Assembly (NCBI RefSeq): GCF_000373565.1
Contig: NZ_KB891808.1
Coordinates: forward strand, 62,001-126,000
DNA length: 64,000 bases
Direction: 5' to 3'
DNA from: Streptomyces sp. HmicA12
Lineage (GTDB): Bacteria; Actinomycetota; Actinomycetes; Streptomycetales; Streptomycetaceae
Each line of letters opens with the position of its first letter. Within the stretch, counting starts at the first letter, position 1. Position numbers and translations under genes: made by a program. Below the pieces are notes generated by a model that saw nothing but the letters and a program-made list of their open reading frames with translations, did not search any database and had not been told where the DNA came from. This document shows, in pieces, positions 49,369 through 59,049 of this stretch.

Positions 49369-51591
49369 GTGGCCACCCTCGCCCGCTGGTGCGTCCGGCA
49401 CCGGCTCGTCGTCGTCCTGCTGTGGCTGCTCGCGCTCGGCGGGACGAGTGCGGCCGCCGCGGTCGCCGGTTCCGCGTACTCGAACGACTACGAGGCGCCC
49501 GGCACCGAATCGGGCCGCGCCACCTTGCTCCTCGACGAGAACTTCGCCGGGCTCGGCGGCGACAGCGACACCGTCGTCTGGCACATCGACGGCTCCACCG
49601 TCCGGGCCGCCGACGTCGAGAAGACGATGAGCAACACGCTGGAGGAGATCGCCGCGCTGCCCGGCGTCTCGTCCGTCGGCTCCCCGTACGACGCCCGGGG
49701 CGCGGGCCAGATCAGCGCCGACGGGCACACCGCGTACGCCACCGTCACCTTCGACGAGCAGGCCGACGACATCCCGGCCGACCGGGCGCGGGCCGTCGTC
49801 GACACGGCCGAGGACGCCGAGAGCCATGGGCCGAACGGCCTCGACGTCGAGCTGGGCGGCAGCGCCGTCGCGCTCACCGAGTCGACCTCGGCACACCTGT
49901 CGGAGGTCATCGGCGTCGTCGTCGCGGCCGTGGTCCTCTTCCTCGCCTTCGGGTCGCTCGCGGCCGCCGCACTGCCCATCGCCACCGCACTGGTCAGCGT
50001 CGGGACGGCGTACGCGGGCATCGTGCTGCTCGGCCACGCGATGACCGTGGCGGACTTCGCGCCCATGCTCGGCATGCTCGTCGGGCTCGGCGTCGGGATC
50101 GACTACGCGCTGTTCATCGTCACCCGGCACCGGAAGGGCCTGAAGCGGGGACTTCCGGTCGCGGTCGCCGCCGAGCGGGCCGTCGCCACCACCGGGCGGG
50201 CCGTCGTCTTCGCCGGCGCGACCGTCTGCATCGCCCTGCTCGGCATGCTGCTCCTGAACCTGAGCTTCCTGAACGGCGTCGCCATCGCCGCCTCCGTCAC
50301 CGTGCTGCTCACCGTCGCCGCGTCCGTGACGCTGCTGCCGTCGCTGCTCTCGTACCTCGGCATGCGCGCCCTGTCCCGGCGCGAGCGGCGCCGGCTCGCC
50401 GAGCACGGGCCCGAACCGGAGCTGCCCACCGGGCTCGCCGCGCGCTGGGCCGCGTTCGTCGAGCGCCACCCCAAGCTGCTCGGCGGCATCGCGCTCGCCG
50501 TGATCACGGTCCTCGCGCTGCCCACCCTCTCCCTCCACCTCGGCACCTCCGACCAGGGCAACAACCCGAGGACGAGCACGACCCGGCAGGCGTACGACCT
50601 GCTCGCCGACGGCTTCGGGCCCGGCGTGAACGGCCCGCTCACCCTCGTCACCCAGGTCGACGGCGCCCAGGACAAGGCCGCCCTCCAGCACCTCGCGAGC
50701 GACCTGCGGACCACCGACGGGGTCGCCGCCGTCTCCCCGATCACGTACAACGGCGACGACTCGGCCGCGTACCTCTCCGTCGCGCCGACGTCCGCGCCCC
50801 AGTCGCAGCGGACCAGCGACCTCGTCGACCGGCTGCGGACGGACGTCGTCCCCGCGTCCGGCCTCGACGCCCAGGTCGGCGGTGTCACCGCGAGCTACGA
50901 CGACTTCGCCGAGGTCATCGTCGGCAAGCTGCCGCTGTTCGTGGGCGCCGTCGTCGGACTCGGCTGCCTCCTGCTGCTCCTGGCCTTCCGCTCGCTCGGC
51001 ATCCCGCTGAAGGCCGCCGCGATGAACATCGCGGCGGTGGCCGCGGCCTTCGGCGTCGTCGTCGCGATCTTCCAGTGGGGCTGGGGGAGCGAGCTCATGG
51101 GGCTCGGGGCGTCCGGGCCCATCGAACCCTTCCTCCCCGTGATCATGGTCTCCGTCCTCTTCGGGCTCTCCATGGACTACCAGGTGTTCCTGGTCAGCCG
51201 GATGTACGAGGAGTGGCTGGAGACCGGCGACAACCGGCGGGCCGTGCGGGTCGGGCTCGCCGAGACCAGCCGCGTGATCAACTCGGCCGCCGTGATCATG
51301 ATCTCGGTCTTCCTGGCCTTCGTGCTCAGCGGGGACCGGGTGATCGCGATGTTCGGCATCGCGCTCGCGGTCGCCGTCGCCGTGGACGCGTTCATCCTGC
51401 GTACGTTGCTGGTCCCGGCCCTGATGCACCTGCTCGGCGGCGCCAACTGGTGGCTGCCCCGCTGGCTCGGCCGCATCCTGCCGCGCATCAGCATCGAGCC
51501 GCCCGAGTGCCGCGCGGCCCATGAGAGGCTGGAGGTCCCCGATGAGCTGCAGCTGAAGGAGTCCTCCGATGTACGCGATACCGCTCGGTGA
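49369..51591 (+). CDS. MMPL/RND-family transporter
   Basis: 740 residues from GTG 49369, with CAGGGAGC seven bases upstream. Two repeats of six membrane helices with large extracytoplasmic loops after helices 1 and 7. Characteristic motifs GIDYALFIVTRHR in the first half and LSMDYQVFLVSRMYEEW in the second place the proton-coupling Asp-Tyr pairs. Actinobacterial MMPL proteins export lipids, siderophores or antibiotics. Substrate unknown. The 3' end overlaps the acetyltransferase start by 23 bp. Confidence 0.92.
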   Translation: MATLARWCVRHRLVVVLLWLLALGGTSAAAAVAGSAYSNDYEAPGTESGRATLLLDENFAGLGGDSDTVVWHIDGSTVRAADVEKTMSNTLEEIAALPGVSSVGSPYDARGAGQISADGHTAYATVTFDEQADDIPADRARAVVDTAEDAESHGPNGLDVELGGSAVALTESTSAHLSEVIGVVVAAVVLFLAFGSLAAAALPIATALVSVGTAYAGIVLLGHAMTVADFAPMLGMLVGLGVGIDYALFIVTRHRKGLKRGLPVAVAAERAVATTGRAVVFAGATVCIALLGMLLLNLSFLNGVAIAASVTVLLTVAASVTLLPSLLSYLGMRALSRRERRRLAEHGPEPELPTGLAARWAAFVERHPKLLGGIALAVITVLALPTLSLHLGTSDQGNNPRTSTTRQAYDLLADGFGPGVNGPLTLVTQVDGAQDKAALQHLASDLRTTDGVAAVSPITYNGDDSAAYLSVAPTSAPQSQRTSDLVDRLRTDVVPASGLDAQVGGVTASYDDFAEVIVGKLPLFVGAVVGLGCLLLLLAFRSLGIPLKAAAMNIAAVAAAFGVVVAIFQWGWGSELMGLGASGPIEPFLPVIMVSVLFGLSMDYQVFLVSRMYEEWLETGDNRRAVRVGLAETSRVINSAAVIMISVFLAFVLSGDRVIAMFGIALAVAVAVDAFILRTLLVPALMHLLGGANWWLPRWLGRILPRISIEPPECRAAHERLEVPDELQLKESSDVRDTAR

Positions 51592-52138
51592 CGAGGGAGC
51601 CGAGCTGCGGCCCCTGGAGCCCTGGCACGCCGAGGAGTTCCTCGCGAACCTGGAGCGCGGGCGGGAGTTCATCGGGCAGTACATCCCGTTCGGCTCCCAG
51701 GCCACCGACGTCGACTCGGCGCGCGGCACCCTCCAGCGGTACGCCGACATGCGGGCCGCGGACACCGGCTCGTACCACGGCATCTGGCTCGACGGGAAGC
51801 TCGTCGGCGGGGTGCTCACGCTCAACTTCGACGCCGCGACGGGCAACGCGGAGGTGGGCTGCTGGCTGGAGCCGGCGGCGACCGGGCGCGGCCTGATCAC
51901 GCGCGCGATGCGGATCCTGCTCGACTGGGTCGTCCTGGAGCGCGGCATCCACCGGGTGGAATGGGTGGCAGCGTCCGGAAACGTCGCGAGCCTCAACGTC
52001 GCCCGACGTCTCGGTTTCGTTAAGGACGGAGTGCGCCGCGAGGCGCACGAGTGGCGCGGCACCCGCCATGACCTGGAGGTCTGGTCCGTGCTCGGCCCGG
52101 AGTGGCGCAGCGCACGCGACGCGCACAAGGAACGTTAA
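51569..52138 (+). CDS. GNAT N-acetyltransferase, RimJ/RimL type
   Basis: 189 residues, ATG with AAGGAG shortly upstream, starting inside the MMPL gene. Acetyl-CoA-binding pattern EPAATGRGLITRAMRILLDW and the RimJ/L feature IHRVEWVAASGNVASLNVARRLGFVKDGVRR. It could acetylate a ribosomal protein N-terminus, or an amine or drug. Tight overlap with the transporter suggests a shared transcript and perhaps a shared substrate. Confidence 0.88.
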   Translation: MYAIPLGDEGAELRPLEPWHAEEFLANLERGREFIGQYIPFGSQATDVDSARGTLQRYADMRAADTGSYHGIWLDGKLVGGVLTLNFDAATGNAEVGCWLEPAATGRGLITRAMRILLDWVVLERGIHRVEWVAASGNVASLNVARRLGFVKDGVRREAHEWRGTRHDLEVWSVLGPEWRSARDAHKER

Positions 52139-52173
52139 GAGACCTCTCAGACAGCGTCCGTACGGTGCGCAGC

Positions 52174-52836
52174 ATGACTACCAAGACTGACGCGCAGAAC
52201 GAGGCCAACGAGGCCACCAAGGCCAAGGCCTCCGACGAGGCCGCCGAGGTCACCGGGGCCACCGAGCCCGCCGGGACGACCGGCGCCGCCAAGGCCGACG
52301 TCAAGAAGTCCGAGGCCGACGTCAAGAAGTCCGACGCCGGCGCCGAGAAGTCCGAGGTCGCCGTCGAGGACCTCACCGACGACGAGATCGAGGCCGAACT
52401 CGCGGCGCGGGCCGGGCAGAACGCCCCGTCGGGCCCGACCGGCGTCGGCCAGGGCGCGGCCGCCATCGTCTCCACGGCGCTCGGCTTCCTCTCCATGTCC
52501 GGCAGCTGGCTCGGCACGGTCGTGAGCGCCCGCGAGACCCTCACCGGCCAGCTCACCCTCTCCACCAACTCGAGCGCGGGCGTCGCCGCCCAGGTGAAGG
52601 AGGGCTACACCGACGGCTGGCACGCCATGGCGGCCGTCGGCGGAGTCTTCGCGCTCGTCGCCCTGATCGTCGGCGTCGTCGTACTGGCCCGCCCCGCCTT
52701 CGGCACGCCCGGCAGGCCGCAGGCCACCTGGATCAAGTCCGTGGCCTGGGCCGGTGTCTCCCTCGGTGTCATCGGACTGCTCCTCGCCGTCGCCAAGTAC
52801 ACCGACATGATCTTCGGCACGCCCGGTCTGAGCTGA
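52174..52836 (+). CDS. Hypothetical membrane protein with Lys/Glu/Ala-rich N-terminus
   Basis: 220 residues from ATG 52174; the longer frame overlaps the acetyltransferase and lacks a start signal. Residues 1-85 are charged and low-complexity, including a tandem near-duplicate of KADVKKSEADVKKSDA. Three to four membrane helices follow (AAAIVSTALGFLSMSGSWLG, AMAAVGGVFALVALIVGVVVLA, VAWAGVSLGVIGLLLAVA). No family recognised. Confidence 0.7.
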   Translation: MTTKTDAQNEANEATKAKASDEAAEVTGATEPAGTTGAAKADVKKSEADVKKSDAGAEKSEVAVEDLTDDEIEAELAARAGQNAPSGPTGVGQGAAAIVSTALGFLSMSGSWLGTVVSARETLTGQLTLSTNSSAGVAAQVKEGYTDGWHAMAAVGGVFALVALIVGVVVLARPAFGTPGRPQATWIKSVAWAGVSLGVIGLLLAVAKYTDMIFGTPGLS

Positions 52837-52855
52837 CCCCTCACTAAGCACCCCC

Positions 52856-52907
52856 AGGGGGCCTTAGGCGCGTACACCTCCCCCGAGTACGCCGCCTAAG
52901 GCCCCCT
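52856..52907 (+). terminator. Very strong hairpin terminator
   Basis: AGGGGGCCTTAGGCG (52856-52870) pairs perfectly with CGCCTAAGGCCCCCT (52893-52907). CGTAC and GTACG extend the stem past a one-base bulge, giving about 20 pairs around a loop of about 11 nt. Located 19 bp after the membrane-protein gene. Confidence 0.85.
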
Positions 52908-53021
52908 CGTCGTCACAGATGAGGCACTCTCCCGATGTGCCGCACCCCCCTGGGAAACGAAAGTTGAGTCATCGCGGTGAACGGCCGCGAGAAGCGCACC
53001 GATCGTCACCAGGGAGACGAG

Positions 53022-53213
53022 ATGTTCGAGTACGAGATGCACCAGGTCCGCGCCGCCGAACTCGTCCGCGAGGCCGACGAGTACCGGCTCGTCCGCGCCG
53101 CCCGTGAGGCCCGCAAGGCCCGCAAGGCACGCGGTGGTTCCGAAGGCCAGGACACCGAGGGGCGGGTGAGTACCCACAGCCCGCGCCGGTCGCGGTTCGC
53201 CCGCACGGCATGA
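53022..53213 (+). CDS. Small charged protein upstream of the LuxR-type regulator
   Basis: 63 residues from ATG 53022, with AGGGAGA upstream. One long amphipathic helix is predicted: FEYEMHQVRAAELVREADEYRLVRAAREARKARKAR. The tail is Arg/Ser-rich and disordered. No family recognised. The reading frame ends 44 bp before the start of the regulator gene, so the two are probably co-transcribed. Confidence 0.65.
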   Translation: MFEYEMHQVRAAELVREADEYRLVRAAREARKARKARGGSEGQDTEGRVSTHSPRRSRFARTA

Positions 53214-53257
53214 GCGCCGCGCCCCGGTCCGGGGGAGTGGGGAGAGGGGAGGACGGC

Positions 53258-56200
53258 GTGTCGGCCGGCCTCCCCTTCCCGCTGCTCGGAGCGGAAAACC
53301 GTGCCGTGCTGTCGGACCCGTGTGCGATGCTCGGCGCTGTGGAGACCAGGTCTGTCAGCCCGGTGTTCGTCGGCCGCGCCGACGAACTGGGCATATTGCA
53401 CACCGCCCTCGCCCGCGCCGCCGACGGCGAGCCCCAGGCTCTGCTGCTCGGCGGGGAGGCCGGGGTCGGCAAGACGCGACTCGTCGAGGAGTTCGCCGCG
53501 GCCGCCTGCGAGCGGGGTGCCGTCGTCGTCACCGGCGGCTGCGTCGAGATCGGCGCCGACGGGCTGCCGTTCGCGCCGTTCTCCAGCGCCCTGCACGCGC
53601 TGCGCCGCAGGCTGACCGACGCGTTCGACGCGGCGGCGGCCGGCCGCGAGGACGAACTCGCCCGCGTGCTGCCGGAGTTGCGCGATCTGTCGGCGCCCGG
53701 CATCCGGCCCGGCGAGCGCGGGGACGAGGGCGCCACGGCCCGGCTCTTCGAACTCACCGCACGCCTGCTCGAACAGGTCGCCGCCGAGCACCCGGTGGTG
53801 GTCGTCCTCGAAGACCTGCACTGGGCGGACGCCTCCACCCGCCACCTGCTCTCGTACCTCTTCCGCACCCTGCGCACCGGCCGCCTCACCGTCGTCGCCA
53901 CCTACCGCGCCGACGACGTGCACCGCCGCCACCCGCTGCGCCCCCTGCTGGCCGAGCTCGACCGGCTGCGCACCGTCACCCGCATCGAACTCGGCCGCCT
54001 GACCCGCGACGAGGTCGCCCGCCAGATCGCCGGCATCATCGCCGCCGAACCCGAGCGGTCCCTGGTCGACGACATCTACCACCGCTCCGACGGCAACGCG
54101 TTCTTCGTGGAGGAGCTCGCCGTCTCCGCCGCCGAGGGCTGCGCCACCGGGCTGACCGACTCCCTGCGCGACATCCTGCTCGTGCGCGTCGAATCACTGC
54201 CCGAGGCCGCCCAGCGCGTCGCCCGGCTCTGCGCCGAGGGCGGCTCCACCGTCGAGTACCCGCTGCTCGCGGCCGTCGCCGGGCTCGGCGAGGACGCCCT
54301 CATCGAGGCACTGCGCGCCGCCGTCGGCGCCAACCTCCTGCTCGCATCCCCGGACGGAGACGGCTACCGCTTCCGGCACTCCCTGGTCCGCGAGGCGGTC
54401 AGCGACGACCTGCTGCCCGGCGAGCGCTCCCGCATCAACCGCCGCTACGCGCAGGCCCTGGAGGCCGATCCGGCGCTGATCCCCGCCGAAGCCCGCGTCA
54501 TGCGCCTGGCCACGTACTGGTACCACGCCCATGACCCCGCCAAGGCCCTGCCGGCCGTGCTCGACGCGTCCGTGGAAGCCCGCCACCGGCACGCCTACTC
54601 CGAGCAACTGAGGCTCCTGGAGCGGGCGATGGAACTGTGGGACGGAGCGCCGGAGGACGTCCGCGCCGACCTGCGCATGGGCACCTACGTGCAGTCGTAC
54701 CGCGCCTGCGGCTGCGAGCCCGCCGAGACCCGCCTCGACTACCTCGACATCATGGCCGAGGCCACCGTCGCGGGCCGGCTGTGCGGCGAGCGGGAACGCG
54801 CACTGAAGATCAGCAAGCGCGCCCTCAGGATCCTGGACGAGGCCGCCGCGAAGGGCGAGGGCGACCCCCTGCTCGCCGCCTGGTTCTGGCTCCAGCGCTC
54901 CCGGAGCATCTCCCACATCGGCCGCGGCGACGGCTGGGAGGAGATCGCCCGGGCCCAGGAACTCGTCCGCGGCCTGCCGCCGTCGGCCGTGCACGCCGAG
55001 GTCCTCGCCAACGCGGCGGCCTGGGGCATGCTGCACACCCCGGGCCCCGATGCCCTCGCCGACGCCGAGCGCGCCGTCGAGTACGCCCGCATGGTCGGCG
55101 ACGAGGAGACCGAACTGCACGCCCGGCTCATCCTCGGCGGCCTCCTCGTCGACTCCGGCTCCGTCGACGAGGGCTTCGCCGAGATGTACGCCGTCCGCGA
55201 GCGCTCCGTCGTCCTCGGCCTGATGTCCCGGATCAGCAACGTCCACGTGAACCTCCCCTCCCACCTGGAGAGCTCGGGCCGCTCCGCCGAAGCCGTCCGC
55301 ATCTGCGACGAGGGCATCAAGGTGTGCCGCCGCCACGGACTGACCGACACCAAGGCCTGGATCCGCGGCAACAAGGCGGAGTCGCTCGTCTCGCTCGGCC
55401 GCTGGGACGAGGCGGTGAAGGCGGCCGAATGGACCCGCCGCTCCGCCCTGAGCGACAAGCCGCGCGGCACCTCGTGCACTCAGCTCGCCGCGGTCGCCAT
55501 CGGCCGGGGCGCCTTCCAGGAGGCCGCCGACCGGCTCGCCGACGCACGCACGTCCTTCGGCACGCACGACCCGCAACCGCAGCACGACCTGCCCATGGCC
55601 CACCTCACCGTCGAGCTCGCCGCCGCCCAGGGCCGGCCGCTCGACGCCCGCGCCGAACTCGACCGCCTCGTCACCGCCGGGCTGCCGCCCGCCATGCAGC
55701 AGCGCTACACCTGGCCGCTGCTGCGCGCCGCCGCGCAGGCCGAGGCCGACGCCCGCGGCCTGCCCGCCGCCGACGCCGAACGCGCCGAGGCCGTCGCCCG
55801 CATCCGGGACACCGCCAAGCTCCAGGCCACCCCGGTCCCGGTCTGGCACGCCTACGAGCAGTGGGTGCGCACCGAACTCCTGCGCGCCGAGGGCCGCGAC
55901 ACCCCCGGCGACTGGGAGACCACGGTCACCCTCCTCGAACCTCTCGACCGCCCCTACGACCTGTCCCGCGCCCGGCACCGCCTCGCCGAGTCCCTCCTCG
56001 CCCGCGCGGAGGCGGACGACCGCGACCGCGCCACCGAACTGCTCCGCCTCGCCGCGGCCGTCGCCGACCACCTCGGCGCCCGCCCGCTCGCCGAGTCCGT
56101 CGCCCTGCTCGCCCAGCGCGCCCGGATCGGCCTCACCCGCGACGTACCCCGGCCGGGCGCCCCGGCCGACCCCGCCGAGGAGTTCGGCCTGACCAGCCGC

Positions 56201-56389
56201 GAGCGCGACGTCCTGCGCCTGGTCACCGCGGGCCGCAGCAACCGCCAGATCGCCGAGGAGCTCTTCATCTCCCCGAAGACCGCCAGCGTCCACGTCTCCA
56301 ACATCCTGGCCAAGCTGGGCGTCGCCGGCCGCGGCGAGGCGGCGGCCCTGGCCCACCGCCTCCGCCTCGTCCCGTCGGTCAGCGCCTGA
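53258..56389 (+). CDS. Large ATP-binding LuxR-type regulator (LAL family)
   Basis: 1043 residues from GTG 53258, chosen for AGGGGAGGA 5-6 bases upstream; ATG 53210 and ATG 53327 are in frame too. An AAA-type ATPase module starts at PVFVGRADELGILHTAL, with Walker A GGEAGVGKT (65-73) and Walker B VVVLEDLHWAD. A long helical/TPR-like region follows, then the C-terminal LuxR helix-turn-helix (FGLTSRERDVLRLVTAGRSNRQIAEEL… VHVSNILAKL). LAL proteins activate antibiotic or sugar-utilisation genes in response to ligands. No biosynthetic cluster is adjacent, so the target is not evident. Confidence 0.92.
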   Translation: MSAGLPFPLLGAENRAVLSDPCAMLGAVETRSVSPVFVGRADELGILHTALARAADGEPQALLLGGEAGVGKTRLVEEFAAAACERGAVVVTGGCVEIGADGLPFAPFSSALHALRRRLTDAFDAAAAGREDELARVLPELRDLSAPGIRPGERGDEGATARLFELTARLLEQVAAEHPVVVVLEDLHWADASTRHLLSYLFRTLRTGRLTVVATYRADDVHRRHPLRPLLAELDRLRTVTRIELGRLTRDEVARQIAGIIAAEPERSLVDDIYHRSDGNAFFVEELAVSAAEGCATGLTDSLRDILLVRVESLPEAAQRVARLCAEGGSTVEYPLLAAVAGLGEDALIEALRAAVGANLLLASPDGDGYRFRHSLVREAVSDDLLPGERSRINRRYAQALEADPALIPAEARVMRLATYWYHAHDPAKALPAVLDASVEARHRHAYSEQLRLLERAMELWDGAPEDVRADLRMGTYVQSYRACGCEPAETRLDYLDIMAEATVAGRLCGERERALKISKRALRILDEAAAKGEGDPLLAAWFWLQRSRSISHIGRGDGWEEIARAQELVRGLPPSAVHAEVLANAAAWGMLHTPGPDALADAERAVEYARMVGDEETELHARLILGGLLVDSGSVDEGFAEMYAVRERSVVLGLMSRISNVHVNLPSHLESSGRSAEAVRICDEGIKVCRRHGLTDTKAWIRGNKAESLVSLGRWDEAVKAAEWTRRSALSDKPRGTSCTQLAAVAIGRGAFQEAADRLADARTSFGTHDPQPQHDLPMAHLTVELAAAQGRPLDARAELDRLVTAGLPPAMQQRYTWPLLRAAAQAEADARGLPAADAERAEAVARIRDTAKLQATPVPVWHAYEQWVRTELLRAEGRDTPGDWETTVTLLEPLDRPYDLSRARHRLAESLLARAEADDRDRATELLRLAAAVADHLGARPLAESVALLAQRARIGLTRDVPRPGAPADPAEEFGLTSRERDVLRLVTAGRSNRQIAEELFISPKTASVHVSNILAKLGVAGRGEAAALAHRLRLVPSVSA

Positions 56390-56454
56390 GGCCTCGGTCG
56401 GGCCCTCCCGTACGCTGGACGGAAGGCTCGGCCCGGCCACGCGAGGGAGACATC

Positions 56455-56667
56455 GTGTTCAACATGTTCGAGGAGATCTTCGCGCCCGGCCGCAAGCACA
56501 CCGACGACGAGCGCAAGCGCCTGGAGCTGACCCGCGTCGACCTGAACGACGGCGATCCCGGCCACGGCCCGATAGATCTCACCTCGGGCACGGTCGTCGT
56601 CCGCCTCCCCGCACAGCCGGGGCCGGACGAGGACGGCTCCGGCCCGGACGCCGGCGAGCTCAGCTGA
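56455..56667 (+). CDS. Small DUF6191-like protein
   Basis: 70 residues from GTG 56455 (GAGGGAGA six bases upstream). The pattern FNMFEEIFAPGRKHTDDER… ELTRVDLNDGDPGHGPIDL is a conserved short actinobacterial family that I recall as DUF6191; its role is unknown. Its end overlaps the convergent sugar-dehydrogenase gene by eight bases. Confidence 0.75.
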   Translation: MFNMFEEIFAPGRKHTDDERKRLELTRVDLNDGDPGHGPIDLTSGTVVVRLPAQPGPDEDGSGPDAGELS

Positions 56668-57835
56668 CCTTCAGCTCCAGGATCCGGTCGTCCCCCTTCT
56701 CCGGCGTCCCCCGCGTGTCCGTCTCGCTCGTCACCAGCCACAGCTTGTCGCCACCCGCCGCGACCACGGTGCGCAGCCGGCCGTACTTCCCCTCCAGGAA
56801 CGCCTGCGGATCGTGCGCCGCCTCGGTGCCGTCCAGCGGGACGCGCCACAGCCGCTCGCCCCTGAGGCCCGCCATCCAGATCGAGCCCTTCGCGTAGGCG
56901 ATCCCGCTGGGCGAGGCGTCCCCGGTGCGCCACTGGGCGATCGGGTCGTGGTACTCGGAGCCGCCGCTCCTGCCTTCCGCGTCGGGCCAGCCGTAGTTGT
57001 CGCCCGCCACGATGTTGTTCAGCTCGTCCCAGGTGTCCTGGCCGAACTCCGAGGCCCACAGCCGCTTGTCCTCGTCCCAGGCCAGGCCCTGCACATTGCG
57101 GTGGCCGTAGGAGTAGACCGGGGAGTCGCCGAACGGATTGCCCGGTGCCGGCTGCCCGTCCGGGGTCAGGCGCAGGATCTTGCCGCCGGGGGACTTCCTG
57201 TCCTGCGCCAGCTCGGTGTGGTACGTCTCGCCCGTGCCCACGTACAGCAGGTCGTCCGGGCCGAACGCGATCCTGCCGCCGTTGTGGTTCGTGCCCTTGG
57301 GGATGCCCTTGAACACCGTGTCCGGCGCGCCCAGTTGTTCACCGGCCGGCTTCTTCTCGTCGTAGAGCATCCGCGCGATGCGGTTGTCCGACTCCGTCGT
57401 GAAGTACGCGTAGACCAGGTGGTCGGAGGCGTAGTCGGGGGAGAGCGCGATGCCGAGGAGGCCGCCCTCGCCGGCCGGGGCCACCCCGGGCACCGAGCCG
57501 AGCTCCGTCTTCTTCCCCGTCTCGGTGTCGACCCGGGTGATCGTCCCCTCGTCGCGGGACGAGACCAGCAGGCCGCCCTCGGACAGCGGGGCCAGACCCC
57601 ACGGTGACTTGAGCCCCTCCGTCACCGTGCGCACGACGCTCACCGAGCCCTTCGCCGGTGGCACGGCGCCCGACTTCCCCGCCGGCCCGGAGGCGGTCGC
57701 GCCGGGCGTGCGCGACGCGGGCGTCTTGGTGGCTTCGCTCGGCTGCCCGTCGCCGCCCGAGGAGCACCCGGTCGTGAGCAGGAGCGCGGCACAGGCGGCC
57801 ACGGCCCACGCGGGCCGCACAGCTGGACGATGCAC
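56660..57835 (-). CDS. PQQ-type glucose/sorbosone dehydrogenase lipoprotein
   Basis: 391 residues from GTG 57835, with GAAGGGA upstream; longer frames were rejected. The lipoprotein signal ends LLLTTGC (Cys24), then a Gly/Ser/Thr-rich linker. The six-bladed propeller family pattern is clear: GLKSPWGLAPL, GEGGLLGIALSPDY, NHNGGRIAFGPDDLLYVGTGE, DPFGDSPVYSYGHRNVQGLAWD (second half split by a few residues). Such proteins oxidise aldoses or similar compounds with PQQ outside the cell. PQQ synthesis genes are not in the window. Confidence 0.9.
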   Translation of the reverse strand: MHRPAVRPAWAVAACAALLLTTGCSSGGDGQPSEATKTPASRTPGATASGPAGKSGAVPPAKGSVSVVRTVTEGLKSPWGLAPLSEGGLLVSSRDEGTITRVDTETGKKTELGSVPGVAPAGEGGLLGIALSPDYASDHLVYAYFTTESDNRIARMLYDEKKPAGEQLGAPDTVFKGIPKGTNHNGGRIAFGPDDLLYVGTGETYHTELAQDRKSPGGKILRLTPDGQPAPGNPFGDSPVYSYGHRNVQGLAWDEDKRLWASEFGQDTWDELNNIVAGDNYGWPDAEGRSGGSEYHDPIAQWRTGDASPSGIAYAKGSIWMAGLRGERLWRVPLDGTEAAHDPQAFLEGKYGRLRTVVAAGGDKLWLVTSETDTRGTPEKGDDRILELKVS

Positions 57836-57952
57836 GATCAGGTCCCTTCGACGCGAGGTTCGCGAGGTTCTCCTGTTCATACACCGCCCGCCCCGCCCAG
57901 GTTCCCGATCTCCGCGCACGGATTCCGCGCGGTGCGCGAAGACTTCCCGCCG

Positions 57953-58954
57953 TCAGTCCCAGGACCCCTGCGCCGCCGGAAGCCCCGCTATCTCCGCCAG
58001 GTCGGCGTCCGTCAGCAGCAGTTCGGCCGCCGCCGCGTTCTCGGCCGCCCACCGCTCGTGCTTCGCACCCGGCACCGGAACCACGCTCGTCCCGCGCGCC
58101 AGGACCCAGGCGAGCGCCACCTGCGCCGGTGTCACGTCCGCGCCGTGTCGCGCCGCGACCCGCCGCAGACCCGCCACGACCGGCTGGTTCGCCGCCATCA
58201 TCTCCGCGGTGAACCGCGGGTGCCGGGCCCGTACGTCGTCCGGCTCGAAGCCCTGCCCTGGGGTGAGCGTCCCCGTCAGGAAGCCGTTCCCCAGCGGCAT
58301 CGCCGCCAGGAACCCGACCCCGCGCGACGTGCACCACGGCAGCAGCGCCTCCAGCGCCTCGGGGGACCACACCGACAGCTCGGCCATCACCGAGCTCACC
58401 GGGAACACCTGCTGGATCCGCTCCAGCTGCCGAATCGTTCCGGCGTGCAGCCCGCCCCGGCCGTCGCGGCGCGCGGCCCGGGCACCCACCGCGCACAGGC
58501 CGAGCGAGCGCACCTTGCCCGCGCCCACCAGCTCCGCCATCGCGCCCCAGGTCTCCTCGACGGGCACCTCGGGGTCGGCGCGGTGCAGCTGGTACAGGTC
58601 GATGACGTCCGTCTGCAGGCGTCGTAGCGACGCGTCGCACGCCCGCTTCACGTAACCGGGACGGCCGTTGGCCACGATGTGCTGCTCGCCGACGAGCAGC
58701 CCCACCTTCGTCGACACGAACGCGTCCGCGCGCCGCTCCTTCAGGACCCGGCCCAGCAGCAGCTCATTGGTGAACGGGCCGTACATGTCCGCCGTGTCGA
58801 GCAGCGTGCTTCCCCGGTCCAACGCGGCGTGCACGGTGCGCAACGACTCCTCGCCGCGCTGCCGCGAGCCGGTGTACGCCCAGCTCATCGGCATGCAGCC
58901 GAGTCCGACCGCGCCCACCTCGAGTGCCGCCGCGCCGATCGCCTTGCGCTTCAC
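57953..58954 (-). CDS. Aldo/keto reductase
   Basis: 333 residues from GTG 58954 (GGGAGGG nine bases upstream). Catalytic set of the AKR family: LLDTADMYG (Asp and Tyr), STKVG (Lys), and LYQLHRAD (His). The NADPH-binding C-terminal part has VPVPGAKHERWAAEN. An internal Arg/Gly-rich insert (ARAARRDGRGG) is unusual. The enzyme reduces aldehydes or ketones; the actual substrate is unknown. It is divergent from the hydroxyacid dehydrogenase at 59050. Confidence 0.9.
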   Translation of the reverse strand: MKRKAIGAAALEVGAVGLGCMPMSWAYTGSRQRGEESLRTVHAALDRGSTLLDTADMYGPFTNELLLGRVLKERRADAFVSTKVGLLVGEQHIVANGRPGYVKRACDASLRRLQTDVIDLYQLHRADPEVPVEETWGAMAELVGAGKVRSLGLCAVGARAARRDGRGGLHAGTIRQLERIQQVFPVSSVMAELSVWSPEALEALLPWCTSRGVGFLAAMPLGNGFLTGTLTPGQGFEPDDVRARHPRFTAEMMAANQPVVAGLRRVAARHGADVTPAQVALAWVLARGTSVVPVPGAKHERWAAENAAAAELLLTDADLAEIAGLPAAQGSWD

Positions 58955-59049
58955 GTGCCCGTGACCCTCCCTGGCCCTCCCCGGCCCTACGTACTGAGGC
59001 CCCCAACCTAACCTCTGCACGTCCGGGGCTCTGACATAGCCTCCTGACC

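Noticed and set aside
49336..52128. 930-residue minus-strand open frame
   Set aside because: Antisense to the MMPL transporter gene, whose membrane motifs and codon bias are clear on the plus strand.
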